Assembly: GCF_000355765.4 (NCBI RefSeq)
Contig: NZ_CP021106.3
Coordinates: 3,195,137 to 3,259,136, forward strand
Direction: 5' to 3'
Length of the DNA stretch: 64,000 nucleotides
Origin: Nitrosospira lacus
GTDB lineage: Bacteria; Pseudomonadota; Gammaproteobacteria; Burkholderiales; Nitrosomonadaceae
Shown piece by piece: positions 39,101 to 47,853 of this stretch. The position numbers and the translations under genes were made by a program. Each line of letters begins with the position of its first letter. Positions within the stretch are counted from its first letter, which is position 1. The notes under the pieces are model-generated. The model did no database searches and had not been told where the DNA came from. It worked only from the letters and a program-made list of their open reading frames with translations.

Positions 39101-39503
39101 TATCGATGCCAGCGGCAACGAAGCAGTGAATCCACTACAGCCTTATTTTCTGGTCTATATCCGCGATGATGGCGAAGTGCGCTACAACTTCACCAGCCCG
39201 AAACAGATACTCGAAATCTTCCGGGCGGTAGGTCAGGGCAAGACCGAGCCCTATGCCCAGCTATGCGAACTCTTCGATTCGAAAACCAAGAATGGAGAGG
39301 ACATGAGCCAATACAGCAGTCTGTTAGACCGTGCCGTTACCGCCATCGCCGCGCAATTCGAGCGAAAAAATGCCGGCAATCTTTTTTCCGGGCGTGGTGG
39401 CAAGCTCACCGACGCGAGTAAGCAAGTAAAATCTGCCGGGGATTTTGATCTCATCACTTGGCTGGTCATCAAGAGTACAGAGAAGGCACCCACCGATGCT
39501 TGA
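36177..39503 (+). CDS. PLD-nuclease/SNF2-like helicase (helicase subunit of a Hma-like defence operon)
   Basis: 1108 aa. An N-terminal PLD-type nuclease domain (about 20-190; LLHGKLYHI with His-x-Lys at 125-127, and ILGSSNFTRRGLG) is fused to a superfamily 2 helicase: motif I ADSVGLGKT (272-280), DESH box IVIDESHNFRN (364-367), motif III LLSATPVNNDL, then the second RecA domain ending IIQRFGRIDRIGS (motif VI). The final 200 residues are acidic and helical. A good AGGG precedes the ATG. First of three overlapping genes (8-base ATGCTTGA overlap with the methyltransferase). PLD plus helicase plus adenine methylase recalls DISARM as well, but drmA/drmB are absent. Confidence 0.88.
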   Translation: MTIKTIANSHGIRDNHGRGKVADFLVEKISDNSVLSVVSAYFTIYAYEALANQLDRVQTVRFLFGEPRFIATLDPEKTDKKFFKIEDEGLELSNRLQQKEIARRCANWIKAKVEIRSIRQANLLHGKLYHIHDGHREHAILGSSNFTRRGLGLSATPNIELNLIVDSDRDRADLKAWFDDVWADAKLVADVKDEVLRYLAQLYVDHAPEFIYFKTLFHVFERFLSEQADDARLFEQTAIVDTEIWKTLFDFQKDGVKGAIHKINSHNGCVLADSVGLGKTYSALAVIKYFELRNHRVLVLCPKKLRDNWTVYLAQNNSDLNPFLRDRFAYTVLSHTDLSRESGKVDGVDLATLNWGNFDLIVIDESHNFRNNVKGKRDEDGKVVRKSRYERLMEDIIQTGVKTKVMLLSATPVNNDLKDLRNQIYFVTEGHDAVFSQSLGIRSIKDTLSTAQRTFMEWAKRAGEKDAKELMDRLPAGFFTLLDELTIARSRKHIKRYYRASLAVIGQFPRRAKPQSIYADIDTKHRFPTYDRLNQEIGKYKLSLFKPSEYVLPQFKHLYTGESVIKNFSQEKREDFLIGMMKVNFLKRLESSVRSFAITMDRTVRKLEDLEARIGKFRELRDAKAQELQPELFVMEAEEDEELREAFEVGTLKYRLEHMDVDRWLADLTSDKQQLSMLAESADGVAPERDAKLAELKKIIEHKVRHPSINNLGDENRKIIVFCAFADTAAYLYEEIEGWARNRLGVHIALVSGGAKPNRTTFGQADFTQILTNFSPRAKQRAKMKSMPQDREIDILIATDCISEGQNLHDCDLLVNYDIHWNPVRIIQRFGRIDRIGSENKEIQLINFWPTPDLNKYINLKNRVEARMALVDIAATAEDNILEAEDLRELIQEDLRYRDKQLLRLKDEVLDLEDFNESVALNEFTLDDFRMELASYIEANREKLEQAPFGLYAVVPPHTDHQTIKPGAIYCLKQRIDASGNEAVNPLQPYFLVYIRDDGEVRYNFTSPKQILEIFRAVGQGKTEPYAQLCELFDSKTKNGEDMSQYSSLLDRAVTAIAAQFERKNAGNLFSGRGGKLTDASKQVKSAGDFDLITWLVIKSTEKAPTDA

Positions 39504-42500
39504 GTTTAATCCACAAAAGCTGGGCGCGCTGCGTACCGCACTGACGAATTTCCAGAATCGCCCACTAAGCGAGGCTAGTTCAGAGCTACTATCATTGCTT
39601 GGATACAAGAGCGACAAGACCGCCGACTTCGGCTCCAAGCCAGAGCAATTCATTGCGGCTGTAGAAGATGCTGCGCACAGCACTTTCAACCGTGACAGAG
39701 CGCATGTTTCCCGATGGAAGCAGTGCGCCCTTTTGTTCCAGCTTACTAACGATGAAATCCCTTCGCTTGCACTTGGGCAGCAAGTCTTGGCCACCGATAC
39801 CAGGCTGGCGCGGAGCCTCATCGAATCCTTTGTTTTTCTGGCCATCGAATTGCAGGGGGAGAACTGGTCTCGTACCAACCTTGCTGCTATCGCAAGGGAA
39901 CTGAATCGTCACTTTCCCATGCCCGCCATCGTGATCTTTAAATACTGCGATCTAGTTTCTCTGGTAGTGATCGACCGACGCGCCAACAAGCGCGACACTA
40001 GCCGTGACGTTATCGATAACCGCATCACTGTCATTAAGGACGTGCGGAGTAAAAATCCTCACCGCGCCCATTTGGACATCCTGGCCGGGCTGGCACTGGA
40101 AAATCTAGGCGAAAAAAAACGCCGCCCGACCAACTTCCGTGAGCTGTACGACGCCTGGATCGTCGCACTCTCTACACAAGCGCTCAATAAGCGTTTTTAT
40201 ACCGAGCTTTCTCGGTGGTATTTTTGGGCAGTGAAACAGGTTGCCTTTCCACCGGGCGGTGGCGAAGACGAATCCAAGCGCAATTCTGTTGCCGTCATCC
40301 GGTTGCTCACGCGTCTGATCTTCGTTTGGTTCATCAAGGAAAAAGGGTTGATCCAGGAAGATCTGTTTGAAGCTGCACAACTCAAAACGTTGCTTAAATC
40401 CGACCCTTCGGCAAACGGTGAAGACAGCACGTATTACCTCGCTATTTTACAAAACCTGTTCTTCGCCAGTCTTAATGTTGAAATGGGCTTAGACCGTAAA
40501 TGGGCAGCGGACGGCGGAGGCATGAAAAGCGACAGGCTGATTCATTCGCTCTATCGTCACAAGGAAATGTTTCGTGACCCGGACCAAGTTCTCAAGGAAT
40601 ACTTCTCGAAAATCCCCTTCTTAAATGGGGGCCTGTTCGAGTGTCTGGATCGAGAACTCACCGAACGTGACTTTCAACGCAACCCGGAACTGAAATCCAT
40701 AGCTGTCAAAGAAGGTAATGGTTACGTGCTGCGTGTGGATGGCTTTTCCCGCCGCAAGGATGCGCAGCCTGTCGTTCCCAACAAGTTATTTTTTGGTGGT
40801 GAAATGCAGGCCGATCTCGGTGTCGACCTTGGCACCAAGGGCAAGCTTATCGACGTTTATGGACTGATTGATATTTTTAGACGCTACAAATTCACTGTAG
40901 ATGAAAACACCCCAGCGGAAGAGGAAGTCGCCCTTGATCCCGAACTGCTCGGTAAGGTTTTCGAGAACCTGCTCGCGAGCTACAACGAGGACACACAAGC
41001 TACCGCCCGCAAATTATCCGGCTCGTTCTACACGCCACGCGAGGTGGTGGACTACATGGTAGATGAAGTGCTTATCGCGTACTTTGATCGAGCTTTGCAT
41101 ACACCTCAGACTAAGAGCGTTGGCAAACGGAAAGCCATGTTATCCCACGCCGTCAACGAATTTCTTGACCTCGGCAACCAACCCGGTGAGCTTGCATTGA
41201 ACATCACTCCCGCGAAAGCGGGAATCCAAAAAACTGAAGCTGATGAGTTGGTTTCAACTTGTCGCGGGAGTAATGATATTGAGGTGCGTCTGCGCAGCTT
41301 ACTTTCCTACGTAGACACCCCGCACGAATTCAGCTTGGTGGAAGTGAAATCGATCATTGCAGCCATCGAGCAACTGAAAGTTCTTGACCCCGCCTGCGGT
41401 TCCGGCGCATTCCCGATGGGAGTGCTGCAAAAACTTGTGCATATACTTAGGAAGCTGGACCCCAACAACGAACTGTGGAAAACGCAAAACCGCACCCCGT
41501 TGGCGGCGCAACTCGCGGAAGCAAAAAAAATCCGCGACCTGTCTTTACACGCAGCCAAGGTGGAGGAAGCGGAAAGCGCGCTCACAAAATTCGACCGTGA
41601 CTTCGCCAACGCCAAACACGCCGATTACACCCGCAAACTCTATCTTATTGAAAAATGCATCCACGGCGTAGACATTCAACCTATCGCCGTGCAGATCGCT
41701 AAGCTGCGTTTTTTCATCGCGCTGGTGGTGAGTCAGGAAATGGATAAATCAAGAGATAACTGGGGTATCACTGCGTTACCTAACTTGGAAACCAAGATTG
41801 TCGCTGCCGATAGCCTCACTCCAATTCGTGATGTAAAAAGTAACTTGACCGAGAACTACCAGCTTGGTCATGACGCCATCAAAGCGATTGAAGCGGGCCT
41901 GCACGATGCCAGCGAAAATTATTTCTCTGCACGAACCACCAAAACCAAACGCAAGTTCCGCGAGATCATCCAAAACTTGCGTGACCAGCTAGCCAGCGAA
42001 CTGGAGCAAAGCGGATTCTCTACAGCAAAAGCCCAGCAACTGGTGCATTGGAACCCCTTCGATCAGAATACTGCCGCTGATTTTTTCGATCCGGAGTGGA
42101 TGTTCCAGTTGGGTAACGGCTTTGACGTGGTGATTGGTAATCCACCCTATGTGCGGCAGGAAGAGATCAAGCACCTCAAAGACGGCCTCAAGGCACATTA
42201 TGATTGTTACACCGGCACTGCCGATCTCTACGTTTATTTCTATGAACGTTCCATCAAGCTACTCAAACCTCACGGCGCGTTTGCCTTCATCACCTCCAAC
42301 AAATGGTATCGCGCCAAATACGGCGAAAAGCTGCGCGACTGGATGAACTGCAACACCAAGCTTAGGCGCATCATCGACTTCGGCGATGAGACCGTATTCA
42401 CGGCGATTGCCTACCCCACTATTGTCATCGCAACGCGCCGCGCACAGACGGTCAAGACACCGGGGCAAGATGAGGATGTGCTGGCGCTCAATTGGACGCA

Positions 42501-43635
42501 GGAGCACCCGGTCGAACAGTTTCCCCAAGTATTCGCCGAAACGGCCTTCCCTGTACCACAGGCGGAACTATCCAAGAACGGTTGGCAATTGGAGCCACCC
42601 GTAAAGCGTCGCCTTCTGGAACGTATCCGCACCGCAGGCAAGCCGCTGGGAGAATACGTCCGGGGCCGTTTCTATTACGGCATCAAGACCGGCTTCAACG
42701 ACGCCTTCGTCATCAACGGTGCGAGTCGCGCCCAGCTGATCGCCAAAGACCCGAAATCAGCGGAGATCATCAAGCCCTTCCTGCGAGGGCGCGATGTGAA
42801 GCGGTGGCAGGTTGAGTTTTCTGACCAATACCTCATCAAGATTGAGTCATCGGAAAACAAAGGCCATCCGTGGTCAGGTAAATCGAAAAAGGAAGCGGAG
42901 GAGGTTTTTGCCACAACATATCCCGCAATTTACGAGCACTTCCAATCGCTACGAGATGTTGAGTTGGATAAACCCGATGCTCGTGGTTGTCGCAACAAGT
43001 TCGAGCAACTCCAGCGCAGAGATGATCAAGGCAAGTTTTTTTGGGAACTACGATCATGTATCTATTGGCAGGAGTTTGAACAACCGAAGATTGTGGTGCC
43101 GGCCATTGCAGAAGCACCGAGTTTCGCGCCTGATTTTAAGGGGCATTACAGCAACAATAAGAGCACGATATTTCTTCCGCCAAAAATCAATTTTGCGCTC
43201 GGCGCTTTAAATTCCAGTATCAATGCGTGGCTTGCCACACAGGTTTGTTCAACCAAGCAAGGTGGGTTCCTCGACTTCGAGCCAAGATACTCCGGGCAGT
43301 TGATTATCCCATCGGCTGACATCGCTCAGATTACGCTGGTGGAAGCTGCCGTTTCTGCCGTCCTTGTAACCCGCGATGTCCACTTGGAGCAACTCATCAG
43401 CGGCCTCATCTATGAACTCTTCTTCCCCGAAGACCTGCACCGCGTCGGCATTCGCCTGTTTGACGCTTGCGAAAAGGCAGGCATCGCCAACCTCGCCACT
43501 CTCCAGGGTCAGGTACTGGTCGATGAAGCCAACAATCTGGCCGCCCGCATCTTCGTTACCAACAACCCCATCTACGCCATGCTCTTCGACCTGCAAGCCT
43601 TGGACGTGGTGCGCATCATTGAGGGACGAGAATGA
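39496..43635 (+). CDS. Large Eco57I-type adenine-specific DNA methyltransferase
   Basis: 1379 aa from the ATG at 39496 (the frame opens earlier, but this start overlaps the helicase stop and starts conserved sequence). Motif I LDPACGSGAFPMG is at about 630-642 and motif IV NPPYVRQEEI at about 882, typical of gamma-class N6-adenine methylases of the PglX/type IIG group. The N-terminal 500 residues are helical (FKYCDLVSLVVIDRRANKRD and later); the C-terminal 350 probably form the target-recognition part. No obvious nuclease motif. Residues about 569-594 (ITPAKAGIQ and on) come from an inserted palindromic repeat, read in frame. ATGA overlap with the next gene. Confidence 0.88.
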   Translation: MLEFNPQKLGALRTALTNFQNRPLSEASSELLSLLGYKSDKTADFGSKPEQFIAAVEDAAHSTFNRDRAHVSRWKQCALLFQLTNDEIPSLALGQQVLATDTRLARSLIESFVFLAIELQGENWSRTNLAAIARELNRHFPMPAIVIFKYCDLVSLVVIDRRANKRDTSRDVIDNRITVIKDVRSKNPHRAHLDILAGLALENLGEKKRRPTNFRELYDAWIVALSTQALNKRFYTELSRWYFWAVKQVAFPPGGGEDESKRNSVAVIRLLTRLIFVWFIKEKGLIQEDLFEAAQLKTLLKSDPSANGEDSTYYLAILQNLFFASLNVEMGLDRKWAADGGGMKSDRLIHSLYRHKEMFRDPDQVLKEYFSKIPFLNGGLFECLDRELTERDFQRNPELKSIAVKEGNGYVLRVDGFSRRKDAQPVVPNKLFFGGEMQADLGVDLGTKGKLIDVYGLIDIFRRYKFTVDENTPAEEEVALDPELLGKVFENLLASYNEDTQATARKLSGSFYTPREVVDYMVDEVLIAYFDRALHTPQTKSVGKRKAMLSHAVNEFLDLGNQPGELALNITPAKAGIQKTEADELVSTCRGSNDIEVRLRSLLSYVDTPHEFSLVEVKSIIAAIEQLKVLDPACGSGAFPMGVLQKLVHILRKLDPNNELWKTQNRTPLAAQLAEAKKIRDLSLHAAKVEEAESALTKFDRDFANAKHADYTRKLYLIEKCIHGVDIQPIAVQIAKLRFFIALVVSQEMDKSRDNWGITALPNLETKIVAADSLTPIRDVKSNLTENYQLGHDAIKAIEAGLHDASENYFSARTTKTKRKFREIIQNLRDQLASELEQSGFSTAKAQQLVHWNPFDQNTAADFFDPEWMFQLGNGFDVVIGNPPYVRQEEIKHLKDGLKAHYDCYTGTADLYVYFYERSIKLLKPHGAFAFITSNKWYRAKYGEKLRDWMNCNTKLRRIIDFGDETVFTAIAYPTIVIATRRAQTVKTPGQDEDVLALNWTQEHPVEQFPQVFAETAFPVPQAELSKNGWQLEPPVKRRLLERIRTAGKPLGEYVRGRFYYGIKTGFNDAFVINGASRAQLIAKDPKSAEIIKPFLRGRDVKRWQVEFSDQYLIKIESSENKGHPWSGKSKKEAEEVFATTYPAIYEHFQSLRDVELDKPDARGCRNKFEQLQRRDDQGKFFWELRSCIYWQEFEQPKIVVPAIAEAPSFAPDFKGHYSNNKSTIFLPPKINFALGALNSSINAWLATQVCSTKQGGFLDFEPRYSGQLIIPSADIAQITLVEAAVSAVLVTRDVHLEQLISGLIYELFFPEDLHRVGIRLFDACEKAGIANLATLQGQVLVDEANNLAARIFVTNNPIYAMLFDLQALDVVRIIEGRE
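41202..41276. repeat. Palindromic PAKAGIQ-type repeat inserted in the methyltransferase gene
   Basis: Starts ATCACTCCCGCGAAAGCGGG and ends CGCGGGAGTAATGAT, an inverted pair (ATcACTCCCGCG / ATtACTCCCGCG). The CCCGCGAAAGCGGGAATCC core is the widespread intergenic palindromic repeat whose translation gives the well-known PAKAGIQ peptide. Here it is translated in frame (ITPAKAGIQKTEADE and on) in the linker just before methylase motif I, with no stop codon. ATTGA lies near both sides (41196-41200 and 41278-41282). Confidence 0.75.
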
Positions 43636-45566
43636 CAGCGCACCTTCAGTCGCTGCGCATCAAGCGTCTGACACTCACCGACTTCCGTGCCTTCCCCGGT
43701 CCAGCGCCGACGGATTTCGATCTCGACGGCAAGAACCTGCTGGTCTATGGCGAGAACGGGGCGGGTAAGTCGTCCATCTTTCATGCACTAAACGGTTTCT
43801 TTTCACTCAAACCCAAGAAACCGCTACGTGAACATAAGAACGTATTCTCTGGCCAACCGGATAACAATTGTAGGGTTAGCGTGGAATTTACCGATGGCGC
43901 GGCGGCAGTAGATTGGACGGTTTCCAAGCACCCGGGTGCCGTTGATTTGTCAGTTCCAGTAGATAACTGGTACAAATATTTTTACCGCAATGCCGATTCG
44001 CGTGTTGTTACAACTGCATTACGGCGCACCTGTCTGGATTATCGATCGCTGCTGGATACCAACTACAAACACCATGACGATGCGATTAACCTATTCGACA
44101 TTGCGGTTGAGCATTTGCTGCGGGATTTCCCGGTTGTTGTTGAGGGTGGAAAGAATGCGAGCATCGGTGAGCTCTGGGCCAAGGTGTTAAAGGCCAAACC
44201 CAGCCAACACACATCCGCCGCCATTACACGCATGAACCAAGCATGCCTGGAATTCAATACCGCTTTCCGTAACGCCATTCCTGCACTGCTTCCCCACATC
44301 AACGCACTGATGCGAGAACTGGGCTGGGACGATGTGGAACTCAAGGGGTTTCGGACACCAGGACTTACCTATAACAACGCGCGGCTGAAACAGCATCGGG
44401 CCATCGAGGGCCAGGTGCTGACACCGGAATTGACCTTCCGCGACCATCCATTGCCTGCTCCGCAGATTTTCCTGAACGAGGCTAGGCTTTCAGCACTCGG
44501 GCTGGCGATCTATCTTGCCGGGCGCCTCGCTTGCACCCCGACAGCCACGACAGACGCGCTGAAGCTTCTGGTGTTGGACGATGTGCTGATCGGCCTGGAT
44601 CACTCCAACCGATTGCCGGTTCTTGATGTGCTACGCAAGCATTTTTTTGATTGGCAGATCGTCTTGCTCACCCATGACCGAGTTTGGTTCGAGATGGCGC
44701 GCTTTCATATTGGCAACAGCGGGCAATGGAAATGCCTGGAGGTCTTTGAAGGCGAGGATGCGACGCGAGGAATCCCAGCACCGACAGTTCGTTCTGCTGG
44801 TGACAAGGCGGCGAGGGTCAGCCTCGATCAGGCTCGTACCTTTCTCGCTGACCATCACATTTCGGCAGCTGCCAATTACACGCGCGCAGCCTTCGAACTC
44901 ACGTTGAAGTCTTTCTGTGAGCGGTTTGGTGTGCCAGTGACATTCAAGACTGACCCTCGCCATTTGGATACAGACAAGCTGCTTTGCGCTGTGGAAGTCT
45001 GGTTCAGGACTCATGCGGGGAAGGGGTTTTTGGCAGGTGTTATTGAGAGGGTTAAGCTATTCCGCAAGGTTGTGCTCAACCCCCACTCCCATGCTTCGCC
45101 TCCCGACATTGCGCGCGCCGAAGTGAAAGGTGCAATAGCGGCGGTTGAGAATCTACTTGCCATTTTGGATCCCGGTGGCGTGGAGGGCGACCCGCTCCAG
45201 GCTGCACAAAAACTGATTGCGAAAACATCTCCTTCGATTGAAGATCTGCACGCTGCGCTAGGATTTCTGCGCGCGGCGTTCCTTTTCAGTCTTCGCCGAT
45301 TCGGTGACCGCAAGCATTTGCATATCACCTTCACGGAGCAGGCAATCAACGGTTTGACTCTGTGGAAAGCTGTTATAGCTGACCAATCGAGACTATTCCC
45401 CTCACCGCATGACGGCGTTCCGACTCAGGTCGAGGCCGAGCGCCGCTGGCTGATCTCGCCTGTCAGCGCCGCCGATCTAGCGGCCCTGACCCACGCGGAC
45501 CTCGTTCGACTTACCGGATTACTGGCGCCGGCCGGTTCGTTGGAGTTAATACTCGATTCACTTTAA
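43632..45566 (+). CDS. RecF/SMC-like AAA ATPase (third gene of the Hma-like operon)
   Basis: 644 aa. Walker A GENGAGKSS (40-48) follows the RecF/SMC-type start IKRLTLTDFRAFPG. The ABC-ATPase C-part has a Walker B LLVLDDVLIGLD near 314 and the H-loop LLTHDRVWF; between them lies a helical insertion (about 90-290) without long coiled coil. After about residue 395 there is an extra C-terminal domain (ADHHISAAANYTRAAFELTLKSF) of unknown function. The start ATG overlaps the methyltransferase stop (ATGA). Probably hydrolyses ATP to sense or clamp DNA ends; its exact role in this system is inferred. Confidence 0.85.
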   Translation: MTAHLQSLRIKRLTLTDFRAFPGPAPTDFDLDGKNLLVYGENGAGKSSIFHALNGFFSLKPKKPLREHKNVFSGQPDNNCRVSVEFTDGAAAVDWTVSKHPGAVDLSVPVDNWYKYFYRNADSRVVTTALRRTCLDYRSLLDTNYKHHDDAINLFDIAVEHLLRDFPVVVEGGKNASIGELWAKVLKAKPSQHTSAAITRMNQACLEFNTAFRNAIPALLPHINALMRELGWDDVELKGFRTPGLTYNNARLKQHRAIEGQVLTPELTFRDHPLPAPQIFLNEARLSALGLAIYLAGRLACTPTATTDALKLLVLDDVLIGLDHSNRLPVLDVLRKHFFDWQIVLLTHDRVWFEMARFHIGNSGQWKCLEVFEGEDATRGIPAPTVRSAGDKAARVSLDQARTFLADHHISAAANYTRAAFELTLKSFCERFGVPVTFKTDPRHLDTDKLLCAVEVWFRTHAGKGFLAGVIERVKLFRKVVLNPHSHASPPDIARAEVKGAIAAVENLLAILDPGGVEGDPLQAAQKLIAKTSPSIEDLHAALGFLRAAFLFSLRRFGDRKHLHITFTEQAINGLTLWKAVIADQSRLFPSPHDGVPTQVEAERRWLISPVSAADLAALTHADLVRLTGLLAPAGSLELILDSL

Positions 45567-45783
45567 GGTACTTCGAGAGCAACGTGCAAAATGATCTCGC
45601 ACGTCCAAATGCACCCCTTGACGGCAAAGAAACCGCTCAACAAACTTTTGCACACTACGGCCACCTTGATGATGAAGATCTAAAAACGGAAATTACCGTT
45701 GAAGGGAATTTGGACAGTGGCGGCGCAGGAAGAAGTGTAACTCTGTCGCCCGTCTCGCCGCTTGTTTGCTGTGCGGCAAGCTA

Positions 45784-46026
45784 TCAAGCCGCTTTGGTTT
45801 TTAGTGGGATAACCATTGCCCCACGCTGGGCGGCAGCAGGTTGTGCCCCCACCATTGGAACAGTTTGACCCGCCATCGAGCCGCGCGCCACCCTCATAGG
45901 CCCGCGCAACTTTTCGTGCGCATGGTCAAGGGCAAGCTCCACCACGTCGCGGGCAGTGCCGTTGTCGTGCGCAAGAGTGGAAAATGAACTGCGCCAGCCG
46001 TGGGGCGAATGTTTCCCATTAAGAGC
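45784..46026 (-). pseudogene. Decayed integrase C-terminus
   Basis: Translating the minus strand just past the stop of the intact integrase, in another frame, gives KHSPHGWRSSFSTLAHDN followed by DVVELALDHAHEK, the catalytic HxxR region and following helix of a tyrosine recombinase. It then reads on into unrelated residues to a TGA at 45784-45786. No start and no N-terminal part remain. It is the relic of a second, different integrase at this site. Confidence 0.72.
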
Positions 46027-47251
46027 CTTGACCGTACAATGGGATCACCTTCGCACCAGCTTCTATTGAATCCAAATAATCCGCCCACTGTTGCATCATT
46101 CGCTTGCGCTCGGGCAGATACTCAGCGCGATTATAGGCACCCCTCACTTCGTTGCGTTCGCAATGGGCAAGCTGACGCTCAATCACATCCGGATTGAAGC
46201 CGGTCTCGTTGAGGATTGTAGAGGCTACAGCACGGAAACCGTGCCCTGTCATTTTTCCCTTGTAGCCGAGGCGATAAAGCGCAAACAGCATGGTGTTATT
46301 GCTGATGGGCTTGTCCTGGTTGCGGCCGGGGAATACGAAGCGGCTGCCACCTGATATTTCCTTGAGTTCCGCCAGCATCGTGAGTGCCTGCCCTGACAGC
46401 GGGACAACATGTTCCGCTTTCATCTTCATGCGCCCGGCTGGGATGATCCACAAGGCATTATTCAGATCGAATTCCCCCCACTCCGCGCCTATTAGTTCAT
46501 TGGTGCGTACAAAGGTTTGCGCAAGCAGTTGCAAAGCAAGACGGGTTTGCTTGTCGCCGGTTTCATCATACTTGGCGATCGCACGTAACAACTCTGGCAA
46601 TTCCTCGGGACGGACAGCGGCTTGATGCTGTTTCTTGTGTGGGGTCAGCGCACCGCGCAAGTCGGTGGATAGATCGTGGGTACAGCGCCCGGTGGCAATG
46701 CCATAGCGAAACACCTGCCCGCATACTTGCAGGACACGATGGGCTAGATCGTATGCGCCACGGGCTTCTATCTTGCGAACGGTTTGGAGTAGTTCAGGCG
46801 CTTGAATCTCACCGATGGGGCGCTTACCCAGTGTTGGGAAGATATTGTTTTCCAAACGCCGTCTTACGTCGCTTGCATGGTGTGGCACCCAGGTATGCAG
46901 TTGCTTGTTGTACCACTCCATTGCCACCGCCTCGAAGGAATTTACATTGGCGAGCTTCTTACGCAGGTTAGTAGCTTTACGTTCGGCGGAGGGGTCGAGG
47001 TCAGCATCCAGCACTTTACGCTGCTCATCGCGCTTAATGCGGGCCTTCTTGAGGGAAATTTGCGGGTAAGAACCAAAGGACAGAGACTTCTCCTTGCTCG
47101 CAATCCAATAGCGCAAACGCCAGAATTTGCGGCCATCCTCGTAAATCCATAACAATAAGCCGCCCCCATCATGTAGCTTATGAATTTTCTTTCCCTGACT
47201 GGTGGCATTCCGACAATCGGCGTCACTCAGCAAATTTAATTTCGATGCCAT
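46019..47251 (-). CDS. int: P4-type tyrosine integrase of the island
   Basis: 410 aa. An N-terminal Arm-DNA-binding domain (DUF4102 type; residues 20-90, KLHDGGGLLLWIYEDGRKFWRLRY) precedes a core-binding domain and the catalytic domain with Arg249 (VRTNEL), Lys278, His337-Arg340 (GHGFR), His363 and Tyr373 (GAYNRAEY). All catalytic residues are present, so it looks functional. It integrates and excises mobile islands by site-specific recombination. It lies between a free Arm domain and the integrase relic, 600 bases from the 3' end of tRNA-Ser. Confidence 0.93.
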   Translation of the reverse strand: MASKLNLLSDADCRNATSQGKKIHKLHDGGGLLLWIYEDGRKFWRLRYWIASKEKSLSFGSYPQISLKKARIKRDEQRKVLDADLDPSAERKATNLRKKLANVNSFEAVAMEWYNKQLHTWVPHHASDVRRRLENNIFPTLGKRPIGEIQAPELLQTVRKIEARGAYDLAHRVLQVCGQVFRYGIATGRCTHDLSTDLRGALTPHKKQHQAAVRPEELPELLRAIAKYDETGDKQTRLALQLLAQTFVRTNELIGAEWGEFDLNNALWIIPAGRMKMKAEHVVPLSGQALTMLAELKEISGGSRFVFPGRNQDKPISNNTMLFALYRLGYKGKMTGHGFRAVASTILNETGFNPDVIERQLAHCERNEVRGAYNRAEYLPERKRMMQQWADYLDSIEAGAKVIPLYGQGS

Positions 47252-47253
47252 AT

Positions 47254-47682
47254 CTACCCCACCGTAGCCTGGAGAAAAGCCCTTAACGCTTCCGTTTGAG
47301 ATCGGGTCAGGGTTACAACGCGGATTGATGTCTCGATAGTCAACTCGCCATCGTCAGATAAGATGAGCCTGAATTGATTTCGATGACTTGAGGCCTTTGC
47401 AGCATGCCTCCTTGCATCCTTACGCAGCTCGGAGGGATTTAATCCATTCTTGAGCTGAGCCCTGATTTGATCGCGCTCATTGCGAGCATCATCAATTGTG
47501 ACGGAAGGATATACTCCCAAGGAGAGGCTATTTTCCTTGCCTGCCTGGCGATAACGGTATCGCCAGTATTTTCTGCCATCAGAGTAAACCCAAAGATACA
47601 GACCGTCCCCATCAGCTAGCTTGAGAATACGCTGCTGATCACATCGGGCACTTGCGCATATCTGATCACTTAGGACGCCCAT
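47254..47682 (-). CDS. Free-standing Arm-DNA-binding domain protein
   Basis: 142 aa. Residues 1-85 are the integrase Arm domain (RILKLADGDGLYLWVYSDGRKYWRYRYRQAGKENSLSLGVYPSVTI), clearly related to but distinct from that of the neighbouring integrase. The second half has no catalytic domain and ends FLQATVG. AAGGA precedes the ATG at good spacing; its stop is 2 bases before the integrase start, so the two are co-transcribed. It may be a truncated integrase or an accessory DNA-binding protein (for example a directionality helper). Confidence 0.75.
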   Translation of the reverse strand: MGVLSDQICASARCDQQRILKLADGDGLYLWVYSDGRKYWRYRYRQAGKENSLSLGVYPSVTIDDARNERDQIRAQLKNGLNPSELRKDARRHAAKASSHRNQFRLILSDDGELTIETSIRVVTLTRSQTEALRAFLQATVG

Positions 47683-47691
47683 CGATCAATC

Positions 47692-47739
47692 CTTGGTAAA
47701 TTTTTCCAAACTTGGTAACACACCAAGTAATTTACCAAG
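47692..47739. repeat. CTTGGTAA repeats near the right end of the island
   Basis: CTTGGTAA at 47692-47699 and 47711-47718, and inverted as TTACCAAG at 47732-47739, with ACCAAGTAA between. Short repeated sites beside the integrase and the tRNA 3' end resemble arm-type integrase sites; they also overlap the promoter zone of the Arm-domain gene. Confidence 0.5.
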
Positions 47740-47853
47740 AAAATGTTACGGATGCAACTGGACGTTACTACACCACCCTGGACAATAACTACGCATAACT
47801 ACCTGTATTTACCAGTGTTTCTGGACTATATTGGATGGGCTTGGATGCTAGAT

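Noticed and set aside
36177-45566. Assignment of the helicase-methylase-ATPase operon to DISARM or BREX
   Set aside because: The defining partners (drmA/drmB; brxC, pglZ, brxL) are absent from the window, although PLD, helicase and methylase parts occur in DISARM too.
45584-45868. 94-aa open frame on the plus strand after the ATPase gene
   Set aside because: No ribosome site or family; its second half lies antisense to the integrase relic.
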